A stretch of DNA of 64,000 nt. It comes from Amborella trichopoda (Eukaryota; Streptophyta; Magnoliopsida; Amborellales; Amborellaceae). Below are positions 1-10,221 of the stretch, piece by piece. The first letter of the stretch is position 1; the number at the start of each line of letters is the position of its first letter. The notes beneath the pieces were generated by a model, which saw only the letters and a program-made list of their open reading frames with translations, was not told the origin of the DNA and did no database searches. Both the position numbers and the translations under genes were made by a program. The DNA lies in NCBI RefSeq assembly GCF_000471905.2, contig NW_006500357.1:938658-1002657 (forward strand). Reading direction: 5' to 3'.

Positions 1-140
1 ATATATGTAATATAATAATATAAATATAAATATATTTATAAAATATATAATAATACAAATAATATATATATATATATTATATGTATTATATAATATTTAT
101 ATATATTTATATTATATATTATATATTGTACATATAATAT
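1..140. repeat. AT-rich low-complexity tract
   Basis: This stretch is almost wholly A and T, as irregular ATATAT/TATAATAT runs. It ends abruptly at TGGTCGACCC, where the LTR of element C begins, so it is probably the insertion-site DNA left of C. No coding signal was seen. Confidence 0.85.
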
Positions 141-230
141 TGGTCGACCCTAGCTTTTGAATGAAGAAAAACCCTTTTTTAAAACCGCGGTGCTTTTTTA
201 GAATAGAGAGAAGAAAAAGAATGTGCCACT

Positions 231-251
231 CCCCCCCCCCCCCCCCCCCCC
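231..251. repeat. Poly-C run (21 nt)
   Basis: A 21-base C homopolymer inside the C LTR. The matching site in the other C LTR copy (near 38915) has only a short C run, so this is a local expansion. Its length is prone to sequencing error. Confidence 0.9.
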
Positions 252-370
252 TCCCTTCCCCTTTTAGGGTTCATGCACATGCATGCGTGAGGGTGACTCC
301 AATGCCCGGTAGGATAAGGGTATGGCAGTGTGATGTATGCAGTTCGAACCAACAAAGCAAGTGGTGTGAG

Positions 371-375
371 GTAAG
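371..375. other. Target-site duplication of element B (GTAAG), left
   Basis: GTAAG at 371-375 is repeated at 32777-32781. Removing B and one copy restores a GTGAG-GTAAG-GCTTACC context, which is present uninterrupted at 39022-39039. Confidence 0.85.
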
Positions 376-1014
376 TTGGTTGAGCCTGGGTTGGGTTGAC
401 CCCCTCTCGAACAACCGCGTGACCTCGCGTGAGTCGCTTCGCGGATAGGTATGTCCAACTGTTAGATGATTTTAATGCGATGAAGACATGGACTCGAGCA
501 TCTACCTCACCGCGGGTTGAGTTTGTTGGATAGGCTCGGGCTGTTGCCCTCTTAGATCAATAACGAAAGCCCTCTAGCTATCGAGCAACGTGGTTTGGAC
601 ACAGGCCCTTCTCAAAACTTAACACTTCACCTCGACTCTATTGGAATTCAAATGAAAATGCTCCTCTTTAGTGGGATTTGTGAGTGAGTGGCTCTGGAAT
701 TTAGGATAGGGTGGTTGAAGGGACGATAAAAAGAAGGAAGGAAGGAGTGTGCTTTTTACAACTTGAGCAATATGAAATCTGGTGGTTAGAGTAGTGAAAG
801 GGTCATAACTCTAGATAAACCTAACTCAGGATGGCCTCACCCGAGTGACGGAGTGCAAGAGAATCAATATCTCTTGCGACTCGTCTCTATTGTATAGAAT
901 GAAGGTTAGAGTAGCAATCAGAGAGTTAGAATCCTAAAGCGTTATCTCAGGACAACCCCAAGTTGAGTGCTCAAGAAATGAGAGAAGAAACCGACAAAGA
1001 GATAGACAAGGCCG

Positions 1015-1135
1015 TTAGACAAGCGGGTGTGTCTAGGCTAGAGGCATGTCCGGATGTGTAGAGTTTGGGGCGTCTCTGGGTTAGGGGCATGCCTGGGTGC
1101 ATAATGGACTTGGGGTGTGTTCTACCCTAGGTGCA
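1015..1135 (-). repeat. GGGGC-GTG-CTGGG tandem repeat in B LTR (short allele)
   Basis: About three copies of a 35-40 bp unit built on CTAGGGGCGTGCCTGGGTGC. The other B LTR has an array at least four times longer at 30080-30560. Confidence 0.75.
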
Positions 1136-1184
1136 CATCCATGATTCCCTATGCATGCACATGAGAGAGAAGGGTTAGGCTTGG

Positions 1185-1385
1185 GTCAACACTATAGTCT
1201 AAGGTTTAGGTGTATGGTGTATGATGTAGAGATAGAACTATGGTGTATGGTGTAGGGAAGAGCTATGGTGTATGGTGTAGGGTTTAAGGAAGGGACAATG
1301 GTGTATGATGTAGGGAAGGGACCATGGGGTATGGTGTAGAGAAGGGGTAAGGACTATGGTGTATGGTGTAGGGAAGGGGTATTTC
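1185..1385 (-). repeat. CTATGGTGTATGGTGTAGGG repeats in B LTR
   Basis: Seven or so imperfect copies of an approximately 20-35 bp unit containing ACTATGGTGTATGGTGTAGG, matched in the other LTR at 31065-31265. Related wording (ATGGTCTAAGGTGTGG) occurs in the C LTR at 34150-34340, so this is an LTR-family module. Confidence 0.8.
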
Positions 1386-1526
1386 CTCTCTTTACCAAAT
1401 GTTTCTCTCTCCTCTCCACTTGATCTTGAACTTGAAAGTAAAGCAAAAAAATAAGCTAAGAATTTACTTTAAAATTCTCAGGTGTCCTCAAAATGATCAA
1501 GCTCAATTACAAGTGACTTGGGTTTC

Positions 1527-1535
1527 TTTATATAG
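1527..1535 (-). promoter_or_regulatory. Putative TATA box of B 3' LTR
   Basis: Minus-strand CTATATAAAG. A TATA-like motif lies at the equivalent LTR position in elements A, C, D and E, while the other B LTR has the mutated GATAGAG at about 31412. The placement just before the GA/CT-rich part of the LTR fits a U3 promoter. Inferred from sequence only. Confidence 0.5.
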
Positions 1536-1901
1536 TGCAACTACAAAATAAGGGTGAAATGCTCAAAAGTACCTAAAATTGTCAAAAAATACGCAATTAA
1601 TCAATTAAAATAATAATCCCATTTTTGACCAAATGATCAAAATACCCCTAAGTACTTTTCAACAAATAATAAAACCATCCCTCCACGAGGGACCTCTTGC
1701 CATTGCTAGACTTCAGGAGCTTTTTCGGATGCTTGTGGTGGTAATTCGGGTAATCAATCATCGTAGATGCTTGAATGATACATGTTTCGATACCCTTTGA
1801 TCGTCTTGAAACATATTTTTTAGGAAGAACAAAAAATCCGGTCAAATCCATAAACTTTGCAATTCTTCGACCAGCAATCCGAGGCAATCTATAATGTTCT
1901 G

Positions 1902-2760
1902 AGAAAGATGGGCTAAAAAGTGAATGCCCAATTCACTTCTCGGGTAAACTCTCTCTATCTCTCTCTCTCTTAAATGCTCACAACCCTGGACCTGCACCTA
2001 GGCGCGAGCCTGTCAAATCCATCCTCATTTCCCTCTCTTGTTCATCACAAACACCTTGACCCCCGCCTAAATGTAGGCCCGTCAAACCATTCCCCATCTC
2101 TCTGTCTGTCTTGATTGATTTCAAGTTCCTGGACCCGCGCTTAGGAGTGGGTTCGTCAAACCAATCGCCATCTCTCTCTCTCTATCTTGATTGCAAGTTC
2201 TTGGAGCCGCACTTAGGCACGGGTTTGTCAATCCAATCCCCATCTCTCTCTCTCTCTTGATTGCAAGTTCCTGTACCCATGCCTAAGAGAGGGTTTGTCA
2301 ATCAAATCCCCATCTCTCTCTCTCTCTCTGTCTCTCTCTCTCGATTGATTGCAATTTTCTGGACCTGCGCCTAGGCGTGGGTCCTTCAAAAGCCATCTCA
2401 TCTCTCTCTCTCTCTCTTGTTCACTAAAACACCCCTCTGCCCACGCCTAAGCGTAGGCCTGTCCATTAACAATCTCATCTCTCTCATTAGTCGGGTATCC
2501 CGAGCACGTGCCTAGGCATGTGCCCATCCATCCACTTTTGTCTTATCTCGTCCCCTCTCACTTGTTAAGTAACCCAGACCTGCGCCTAGATGCGAGCTCA
2601 TCCTTTTTCCATCTCTTTTACTCCCTCAACCACTCACAAACTCTCATCTCTCATTTGAAAGTTCGGGCCCGCATTTAACGCGAGCACCATCTCTTTTACC
2701 ATCATTTTCTCTTATCCCCCTCTCCTATACACTTAAACACATGGACCCATGTCCAAAAGT
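1902..2760. repeat. Palindromic minisatellite with CT-rich spacers
   Basis: Nine or ten units of about 65-75 bp. Each has a near-palindromic core centred on CCTAGG or a variant, such as GGACCTGCGCCTAGGCG followed by TGGGTCC near 2353, then GTCAAxCCAATCCC and (TCTC)n. The same cores occur in the B 5' LTR at 30600-31020 but with GA-rich spacers, so this block is inverted relative to the LTR. It replaces the end of the 3' LTR and is probably a rearranged LTR segment. Confidence 0.7.
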
Positions 2761-3414
2761 GTATCTCCTCTCACTCTTCACAATCTCTTCACGGAACCAC
2801 ACAAGCTCATGGTTTAACCATGAACTTAGCACACATTAGTGGACAATAAAACATGGTGGACAAATGGGCTATGCTCCTTGTTCCACCTACACACACTAGC
2901 CCCTCAGCGGGCAACCTTTGGCTACATGAAGCCCAAAACCTTGAGCTCATTAGCCCTCTTCCCAAAACCTCTCAGTTCATGTCATGAACCGGTCAATCCA
3001 GTATAACCCTGGCTTCAGCACGATAAGCTTTGAGGGACCTTAAAGACGATTCTTATCATCTAATGAACCTAACCCCCAACGAAGTCATACACCTGACCCC
3101 CAATGACTCACAAAAACATGGGAGTCTTGACCACCCTGTCATAAACCCTTGTCCACTTGGGCTTCAGTTCAACACTCCATTATTCTCATGGAGCATATCC
3201 CACCTATTAAATCCCCGTGAGATCCCATGAGTAATGTCTTGCTCAAGCAATCACAAAAACCTGCGATAGTCTATCGTCCCCAGTGAGCCACCACTTCCAA
3301 TGGACTATTAGCTCCAATGGTCCATCACCCCAAGGGACCATCAACACTAGTGGCTGTGCACCCAAAACGTTTGTCACTCAATTGGTTTACAATCCTCAGT
3401 TATGAGAAACCATC
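2761..3414 (-). other. Non-coding 3' region of element B
   Basis: No ORF of note. Several short perfect palindromes are visible: CATGGTTTAACCATG (2808-2822), GTTCATGTCATGAAC (2975-2989), and an imperfect hairpin bounded by AGCCAC (about 3288) and GTGGCT (about 3352) with TGGTCCATC/GGGACCATC inside. This fits the palindrome-rich 3' interiors of the other copies. Confidence 0.6.
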
Positions 3415-3790
3415 CCATTGGTGTGTTATAAGGCCATCCACCAAGACTTAGTGAAGGCAATTTTAAGGTCGTGCCTTCGAGACCATAAGGTTGGTGTGTT
3501 TTAAGGTCATCCACCAAGACTCAGTGAAGAAAATTTTAAGGTCGTGCCTTCGAGACCATAAGGTTGGTGTGTTTTAAGGTCATCGACAAGACCTGGTGAA
3601 GGCAAGTTTTAGGTCACGCCTCCAAGACTGTAATGTTGGTGTGTTTTAAGGTCATCCATCGAGACCTAGTGAAGGCAAGTTTAAGGTCGCGTTTTTTAGA
3701 ACATACGTGATGCAGTTTAACGTCATGCCACCGAGACATGTGTTATAGTATAGGGTCGTAAAACTTGGACCGTTGCCACGTAGTTTAAGG
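3415..3790 (-). repeat. GTTTAAGGTC tandem repeats (element B 3' region)
   Basis: Units of about 60 bp reading TTTTAAGGTCGTGCCTTCGA-GACC-ATAAGGTTGGTGTG repeat four times, then pass into AGTTTAACGTCATGCCACCG and AGTTTAAGGTCGTG. Many units hold an inverted pair GGTC..GACC. In the sense of the element the motif reads GACCTTAAAC. Confidence 0.85.
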
Positions 3791-4250
3791 TCGTGTGGCT
3801 ATGACCAAAGTCTATGAATAATACTTTTTTCAAGTATCTCCCATTGATTGGGGGCATGGCTTCTTCACCTTCAGTATTGACTAGCATATTGGCTCCATTA
3901 GGAAAAGCCTTTTTCACCACAAATGGCCCTTCCCATTTTGGTTCGAACTTCCCATTCGTTCGACCATGCGTAATGATTGATCTTCTTATTGCCAGGACCA
4001 ATTCTTCTTTCGCAAATGACCATATCCTTATTGATTTATCAAAGGCCCGCTGCATACGACTTCGATGAATCTCAAGGCTTTGTTGCACTTTCAGTGTCTT
4101 TTCATTGAGCACATCTAGCTCTTGACAACGAAGAGCGGCTTCTTCTTCATTTATCATCCCATAATGAAGGGCTATCCTGAGAGAAGTTAACTTAATCTCC
4201 AAAGATAACACGACCTCAACCCCATATACCAGAGAGTAGGGTGTCAACAG
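3723..4250 (-). pseudogene. Integrase C-terminal domain, element B
   Basis: A 174-aa open stretch. It starts with TPYSLVYGVEVVLSLEI, the conserved region after the integrase core in plant Ty3/gypsy, and continues through a helical segment (HRSRMQRAFDK) to GKFEPKWEGPFVVKKAF and GRYLKKVLF, which is the usual DNA-binding C-terminal fold. The last 30 or so residues run into the TTTAAGGTC repeats. It is readable, but the core upstream is deleted. Confidence 0.85.
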
Positions 4251-4436
4251 GTTTGGCCGTCGAGCCGTAATGTGATAGGCTCATAGGGCTTCAGAAAGCC
4301 TCTCATGCCAATCTCTCTTTGTGTCAGAAAGCATCACAAAGGGTTTTGTTAAAAGCTTTGGCCAGACCATTAGCTCTTGGGTGGTACACTGAGCAAAAGT
4401 CTTAGAAGCCATTGTCGGGTGGAGGGGTTCAGGATC
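4250..4436 (-). pseudogene. Integrase core remnant with internal deletion, element B
   Basis: On the minus strand the text goes from a DPEPLHPTMAS-like segment, normally the start of the core, almost directly to YHPRANGLAKAFNKTL and then a DTKRDWHERLSEA-like segment, normally the end of the core. The stretch that carries the two catalytic aspartates in this family is missing; about 100 codons are expected there. The join lies near 4385-4405. Frames also shift here. Confidence 0.8.
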
Positions 4437-4670
4437 TTACTGAATGAAGCTCGAATGAATCTGGCACACTGGGCAGTTCTTTGTAAACATAAGGGAATCG
4501 ACATTCATGGTAGGCCAATAATAGCCTATCTTGATGATCATATCATACAACTTAATAGGACCAGATTGATGCATTCCATAAACTCCGACATGAGCTTCCT
4601 TGAGTACGTGGTTTGCCTCTTTCTGATCAATGCACCTAAGCAACTTATCATTGTAAGAGATTCGAAACAA
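4437..4670 (-). pseudogene. Integrase zinc-binding domain, element B
   Basis: 77 aa with the H-H-C-C layout of the integrase N-terminal domain. A histidine pair lies in ANHVLKEAHVGVYG, and the cysteine pair is NCPVCQIHS, with GYYWPTM between them. It lies between the second RNase H and the core remnant, as expected. A stop follows the final FIQ. Confidence 0.85.
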
Positions 4671-4879
4671 GATACCGTCACACTACACATGTTGTGTGGC
4701 TGACCTTTAGATCTTGTTGCATTCAATAGGGCTTTCAGGAAGCCAGTTATGCTATAAATACTCATTTATAGGGATACATCAATCTGTTACTGGCTCCACT
4801 TTTGCACACATGTAATCTCGAGATTCTGACTCTTCATCGTCTCCTTTTTCTTCCTCTACAATCACAAGAGGTTTCTGAG

Positions 4880-5390
4880 AGCTGCTCAAGGCTTGCATGG
4901 CCCTTTTAGCTGCAATTAGTGCCCCGAATGGATATTGTCCATTTTTTTGACAAAATCAATGCATCTCCATTCAACTACCCATACTGGTGTGGGCTCTTTC
5001 AATGGGATTTTAATAGTTGCACCCAGCTTGGCGAGCATGTCGACTTGTGCATTAAGCCTTCACGATACATGTTCAAGACCAACTTCTTTGAATTCTAACA
5101 TCAAGAATTTGGCAGTGTTGAAGTAAGGATTGAGGTTATCTTTCCTTACATCATACACCCTTGGAGTTGCCTGATGATTAGTTATGAATCTCCATAAATG
5201 GTCAAGCATTTCAAGTTCATATGGGAAGATATTTTCAAGCTTATGATGGGAGCTTGATATTCTGCTTCGTTATGCGATTCTTATCTCTAGGAGAGAGAAT
5301 GATAGTGGGACAATGCCATCACAAGGGGTGGATAACACTATTCTGAAACCACCTTTTTCAGATTGAAATGCCCCGTCAAAATGTATTTTT
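4880..5390 (-). pseudogene. Second (archaeal-type) RNase H domain, element B
   Basis: Read in broken frames. An IHFDGAFQSEKGGFRIV start (5310-5390), with the typical DGA catalytic aspartate, is followed by LEFKEVGLEH and RLNAQVDMLAKLGA (about 5020-5060), which matches the usual end of this fold (…ADxLAKL). A second RNase H after the ordinary RT-RNase H is a known mark of Tat-lineage Ty3/gypsy elements. Stops and frameshifts interrupt it. Confidence 0.7.
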
Positions 5391-5399
5391 CGATCACAT

Positions 5400-5985
5400 T
5401 AAACTTCAACATGAATACTTCTTCATCGGAAGATCATCAGTCAAGGGGGAATCAACTGGGACAGGATGGGCAGCCAAGAAATCTACAAGGGCTTGGCCTT
5501 TGACAAGTTTTTGTGGTACATATGTAATGTCAAACTCCATGAGGAATAGTGACCATTTCGCAAGTCGACTCAATAGACACAGGCGAGACAAGAGAAATTT
5601 AATGGGGTAAGCTCGAGAGATGAGCTGAACTGGATGTGCGAGAAAATAGTGTCTAAGCTTTTGTGCTGTAAATATCAGGGCTAAACACATCTTCGACTCA
5701 GATAGAATAAAGCCATCTCTTTCCCTTCATCATTGTTTTGAGCCAGGAAGGCACCAAGTGACTCATCCAATGCAGTCACATATAAGATGAGGGGTTTCCC
5801 TGGAATTGGTGCAGAGAGAACATGGCGTTTCAGAAGATAATCCTTGATGTCTTCAAAAGCTATTTAACATGTTTCGTCTCATTCGAAAGGTAAGTCTTTC
5901 TTCAATAGACGGGAAAAAGGTTTATACCACCTTGAAATGTTAGAGATGAATCTCTGGATATAGGCAATCTTGCCTTGAAGAGATA
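5400..5985 (-). pseudogene. RNase H and connection domain of pol, element B
   Basis: Contains in order LQGKIAYIQRFISN, KPFSRLLKKDLPFEWDE, GKPLILYVTALDESLGAFL, then CLALIFTAQKLRHYFLAHPV and EFDITYVPQKLVKGQALVDF. This is the standard RT-RNase H string of plant Ty3/gypsy. The frame changes at least twice (near 5690 and 5985). The piece ends in AAHPVPVD, after which the second RNase H begins. Confidence 0.85.
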
Positions 5986-6440
5986 TGAGACTTCACTACG
6001 AGATCATCTACGTAGCATTCCACTTCTTCATGCAACATGTCTTCAAAGACAGTGGTCATAGCCCTTTGGTAGGTGGCTCCGGCATTTTTGAGACCAAAAG
6101 GCATTACCGTATAACAGAAAATTCCTTTAGGAGCCAGGAAAGTAGTAGACTTTTCGTCTTCTGTTGTCATCCTTATCTGGACCATCCATAAAGGAAAAAG
6201 CCTGACAATTGGTTGTTGAGTTAATCAACAGTTTAGTGAAAGGGAAGAGGGAAGTCATCCTTAGGACAAGCAGCATTCAAGTCACGAAAGTCAATACAAA
6301 CCCTTATTCGTCCATTCTTCTTTTTAACTGGCACAACATTAGCCAGCCACTTCCGGTATTTGACTTCTCTTATGAAATTTGTTGTCTTAAGCCTGTTCAC
6401 CTCTTCTTCAATTTGGATTCCAAGTTAGCTTAGAATCTCC
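5985..6440 (-). pseudogene. Reverse transcriptase fingers/palm, element B
   Basis: The open stretch 5940-6185 holds FLAPKGIFCYTVMPFGLKNAGATYQ and the catalytic YVDD (6003-6014). Upstream, 6190-6440 encodes the earlier motifs in broken frames. Right after YVDDLVVKS the text jumps into LQGKIAYIQRF, so the usual segment between them (several tens of codons) is deleted with a frameshift. The polymerase cannot work as it stands. Confidence 0.88.
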
Positions 6441-6449
6441 TCGATTTTT

Positions 6450-7340
6450 GCTTGACGGGCTTAAAGGACGGGTCAATTCCCAACCTGTGAAATGCACCCT
6501 ATGGGTCAAGACCAGGCGTCTCTTGATAGTGCCAGGCAAAGACATCTCAATTGGCTCGTAAGAATTCAGTATACTCCTTCTTCTTTTCGTGGGGCATAAT
6601 GGTCGAGATAAAAGTGGGTCTTGTGCAAGGTTTATCACCCAAGTTCACTTCTTCTAAGTCATTACTTATGGCTTGACCACCATCCTCCAGGACCTCTAGT
6701 GCTTCCTCTACTTCCTCCTCATTAAGGGGTATAATTTCATAAGTCTCTTCATGCATTTCAAGCACTTCAAATTCTCGCGTCATGGATAACGATTCTTCTT
6801 TTGTCTCTTTAATTCCTGAATCCTTAGGTTCTTGAGAAGTCTAAGCAACTTCTACTTCTTCTTAAGACTCATGGGGAGTGACCTCTGCAGAAATGGGTTC
6901 AAGGGGAGATAGTAACGGTTCTTGCAATATCGTCACATGAGAGCTTTGGTTAGTGAAGAATGGCCATGGAGGTAAACTAACATGCCCCAGATAACCAAGG
7001 CCTTGCTTTTGAGTATGCTGAGATGCGGTCTCGATAACTGCAAAGGGTGCTAGCATCCTTTTTCCATCATTTAGCCCTTGGTTTTTGAATGGATTGTAGT
7101 CCATTTTCTTCATAATTTAATGAGATTTAGAGCTATATAAATCCCATTTTCGCATTATTGAAGTATCCATGGTTGGGTGACTCTAGGGACTCTCTTAGAC
7201 ACCCGTGCCTCGAGTTTCTGGAGTGAAACTAGGTAGAGGTGCACAAGCAAGTTTGGAGGCATCATTTCCTTCATCTTAGCTTTCCCTTTTCTTATGATTT
7301 CAACTTGATTGAGCAATTCTTGCACTTGCTCTTTCAATTA
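6450..7340 (-). pseudogene. PR-RT linker with G-patch-like segment, element B
   Basis: Broken ORFs. At 6862-7113, MKKMDYNPFKNQGLNDGKR followed by KQGLGYLGH resembles the G-patch-like stretch found between protease and RT in Tat-type pol proteins. 6547-6783 is an acidic segment. A homologous but decayed segment lies in element D at 51030-51170 (IMRTMNYEPLSNQ). Function is unknown. Confidence 0.55.
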
Positions 7341-7499
7341 AGCAATAGTCGCTTATCTTTGAGCTTCATATCGCTATTCAGGATGCCGATGAAGTCATTG
7401 GAAGGATGAGAAGAAGGACTTCTCATCACATTTTGATGGGCAACTCGAGTTCCATAACAGGGGTTGGGAAACACAAGATCTTTTGGGAATCATGCATGT

Positions 7500-7905
7500 G
7501 ACTGGCTTGATATGTGAGGCAAACACTATCCTTCTCCCTTTCAGGGATTGGGATATATAAGACCTCAAGTATTTGCAAGACTTTGGGGTGAGCTTACGAG
7601 TAAAGAGGTGAAGAAGTGAGGTAAGCATTACCTTCCTCCCTTTTGGGGACTGAGATATGCAAAACCTCGAGAATTTGCAAGACCTTGGGGTGAGCTTGCA
7701 AGTAAATAGGTGAAGAAGCGAGGTATGCATTATCTTCCTCCCTTTCGGGGACTGAGATGTACAAGACCTCGGGAATTTGAAAGACTTTGGGGTGAGCATG
7801 CTGGTAAAGAGGTGAAGAAGCGAGATAAGCATTACCTTCCTCCTTTTGGGGACTGGGACATGCAAAACCTCGAGAATTTGCGAGACTTTGAGATGGTCTT
7901 GTCAA
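7500..7905 (-). repeat. 102-bp coding tandem repeat in element B linker
   Basis: Four copies with a period of 101-102 bp (anchor GGGGACTG ending at about 7548, 7650, 7752 and 7853). On the minus strand it encodes a 34-residue repeat, of the type VLHISVPKREEGNAYLTSSP. Because the period is a multiple of three, the frame is kept. It lies in a 205-aa open stretch (7594-8211) between protease and RT. Confidence 0.85.
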
Positions 7906-8211
7906 AGAAGGGTGAACATTGTCCTTCTCAATGTGCAAGACCTTTGGTATTGATAATACCTTATACTGAGTTTGGGTGTAGCTGACCTGGGGAGTAAAGT
8001 AAGAATCATTCTCCTCTCTTAGAGAGACTGTAATGTGCAAGATGTTTTGATCAGCTTTTTGGTCTATTTCAGCCTGACGTGCTGCCTCAGCTTCTAAGAA
8101 GGGAATGAGGACATGCAACACCTTCATGTCACCATGAGTATAAGTGATTGTAGGTGCTAGGGGGCTTGAATCAGTGGTTTCCCTCTTAACTTGCTCAATC
8201 TGAGCTACCAA
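7594..8211 (-). pseudogene. Element B linker ORF containing the 34-aa repeats
   Basis: 205 aa. It begins MVAQIEQVKRETTDSS and then runs into the 34-residue repeats. I recognise no enzymatic domain. Its position between protease and G-patch-like segment suggests a spacer of the polyprotein. A shorter version with the same local signature (APRVTYTPG) is seen in element D at about 50295-50321, so the repeats are probably an expansion specific to B. Confidence 0.5.
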
Positions 8212-8321
8212 TGGAATGGGTTCTTATAGGGATGGAGTCCAGGATGAAGCTTCTTCTTTATGACTTTGGTACATCACTTCTTTGAGGAAGTGGTAATTTC
8301 TATCAATGGGCATCAAAGGGA

Positions 8322-9091
8322 TTATTTTCCATCTCTTTTTTTCTTGAAACATGTGCTTAAGTGACCCTTCCATATCTTCCAATCTTCATGAGAGGTTTGG
8401 GCAGTCTGTCTCAAGATTGGCCTCGTAATGGCTTTCATACGCAATATTAGCTCTCGAGGGCGCATTGGGTCTGTGAAATAGTATTTCGCATCGGCATAAT
8501 GCTGCTCAGCAATAGTAAATGGTATCTTGTCAACATAGACTGTGTGTTTCCTTCCATCCCGGCAATATTTGAAGCATTGATGAAGTGTGGATGGAACCAC
8601 CCCATCGACATGTAACTAGGGATGACCCAGAAGAATATTATAAGAAGTACCTGTATCAATGACATGAAGCATAGTGGAAGTATTCAAGTCCCCAATCTTG
8701 AGCTTAAGGTGAATGACAACAGCTGGTTCTTGCCTGACTGATTAAATCCTTGAACAATTAAGTTTGTGGGCTTGAGTTGTTCGACACCTATCTTGATTCG
8801 TGTGAGAATCCTCTTAAGCATGAGATTCACTGCTGATCCCCCATCCAACATAATCTGATTGATTTGACAGGCATGTAGCTTGCTAGTTACGAAGAGAGGC
8901 CGATTGTGAAACCTCTCACCCAACTGAAGGTCATTATCAGAAAATGTGATAGCCATGCGACTGTTAAGGATTACAAGGTCTACCTTGACTCGTTTGATCT
9001 CAATCTCATACACTTCAGGCCGAGAGAGATCTTGTGTCAGAGCCATATGAAAGTCTTTTGACAACATGAGAGCATCATAAACACTCAAGAG
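8322..9091 (-). pseudogene. Aspartic protease, element B (C-terminal part)
   Basis: Minus-strand segments 8684-9088 (134 aa) and 8322-8665. Visible are FSDNDLQLGERFHNRPLFV, the catalytic loop in a QIMLDGGSAVNLM context (DGGSA in place of DTGA/S), and VVPSTLHQCFKY..GRKHTVYVDK with YADAKYYF at the end. It matches element D's protease (49238-50036) segment for segment. A frameshift lies near 8680. The N-terminal side of this reading frame is cut at 9091 by element A and resumes at 25533. Confidence 0.88.
9087..9091. other. Target-site duplication of element A (AAGAG), left
   Basis: AAGAG at 9087-9091 is repeated at 25528-25532, directly next to the LTR ends. The two flanks line up in frame with one uninterrupted stretch of element D (49357-49397), which confirms the insertion. 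Confidence 0.95.
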
Positions 9092-9445
9092 TGGTTAGGT
9101 GCCTCGATCTCGCCCTCCGGCTCGTGATGACCTGGTGGCAGAGTTCCGGGTTCGCGATGAGCTCAGGACCAGATATCGCTCTCTAGGGAATTGCGTAAAA
9201 AGGACGGGGGGAGGGTACCAACCGGTGAGAGAGGAATTATGGGTCGTGAGACGGGACTTATCTCACGTGGGTCCATGACACACTCGAGTTGCTTGCATGA
9301 GCGCCCTCTTAGATCATGTGGAATGCCCCCCCAGGCCTGAGGCCGGTTCTGCTTCAACTCCCTTGACTCGTTTCTCGGCATTACTGCACACGTATACACA
9401 TAAGATGTCCATACAAAGGGGTCTTAAGACCCTGACTTGTCGAAA

Positions 9446-9800
9446 ATGGGATAAAATAAAATGAAATGAACTAAAATAAAATAAAAGAGGTAAATAAAAT
9501 AAAATAAAATAAGGTAAAGTAAAATAACATAAATGAGATACATAAAATAAAAATAAAGTAAGATAAGGTAAAGTGAAATAAAATAAATGAAGTAAAATAA
9601 ATAAAATAAAATAAGATAAAGGAAAATAAAATAAAATATGTAAATAAAATAAAATGAAATAAAGTAAAGTAAAATAAAATAAATGAAGTAAATAAAATGA
9701 GGTAAGGAAAAATAAGATGAAATGAATGGAGTAAAAGAAATATAACAAAATAAACTATGAGTAAACGAAATATAACAAAATAAACTAAGGTAAAATGAAT
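9446..9800. repeat. (AATAAAATAA)n-type A/T-rich pentamer repeat in A LTR
   Basis: Irregular repeats of AAATA/AAATG (TAAAA-based) with GGTAAA interspersed, matched at 22138-22500 in the other LTR. The apparent minus-strand ORFs of L, F and Y residues over it are by-products of the repeat. Confidence 0.9.
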
Positions 9801-9850
9801 GAAATGGGTGAGGTTAAGTAAACTAAAAGGAAAAGGAGTAAATTGGTTAG

Positions 9851-10221
<371 letters not shown>

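Larger units (their letters stand above)
141..375 (-). repeat. Element C 3' LTR, outer piece
   Basis: Starts TGGTCGACCC. It aligns with 38817-39029: a tract with GAAAAA/TTTTAAAAC, a C-rich run, then GTGAGGGTGACNCCAATGCCCG and GTGTGAGGTAAG. It stops exactly at GTAAG (371-375), the target site duplicated by element B, and continues at 32782. A 95-aa ORF lying over it has no coding character. Confidence 0.85.
376..1901 (-). repeat. Element B 3' LTR, truncated
   Basis: Begins TTGGTTGAGCC and aligns with 29412 onward through ATGTCCAACTG, GTTGCCCTCTTAGATCA, GGTTAGAGTAGC and the region around 1530-1901 (matching 31400-31791). The match stops near AATGTTCTGAG (1901). About 985 bp of the other LTR (31792-32776), which in element sense is the U3 start, is missing. 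The polypurine tract is lost with it. Confidence 0.82.

Noticed and set aside
161..458. 95-aa plus and 64-aa minus ORFs
   Set aside because: They lie over the poly-C run and the junction of two LTRs; no domain and no conservation in the other LTR copies.
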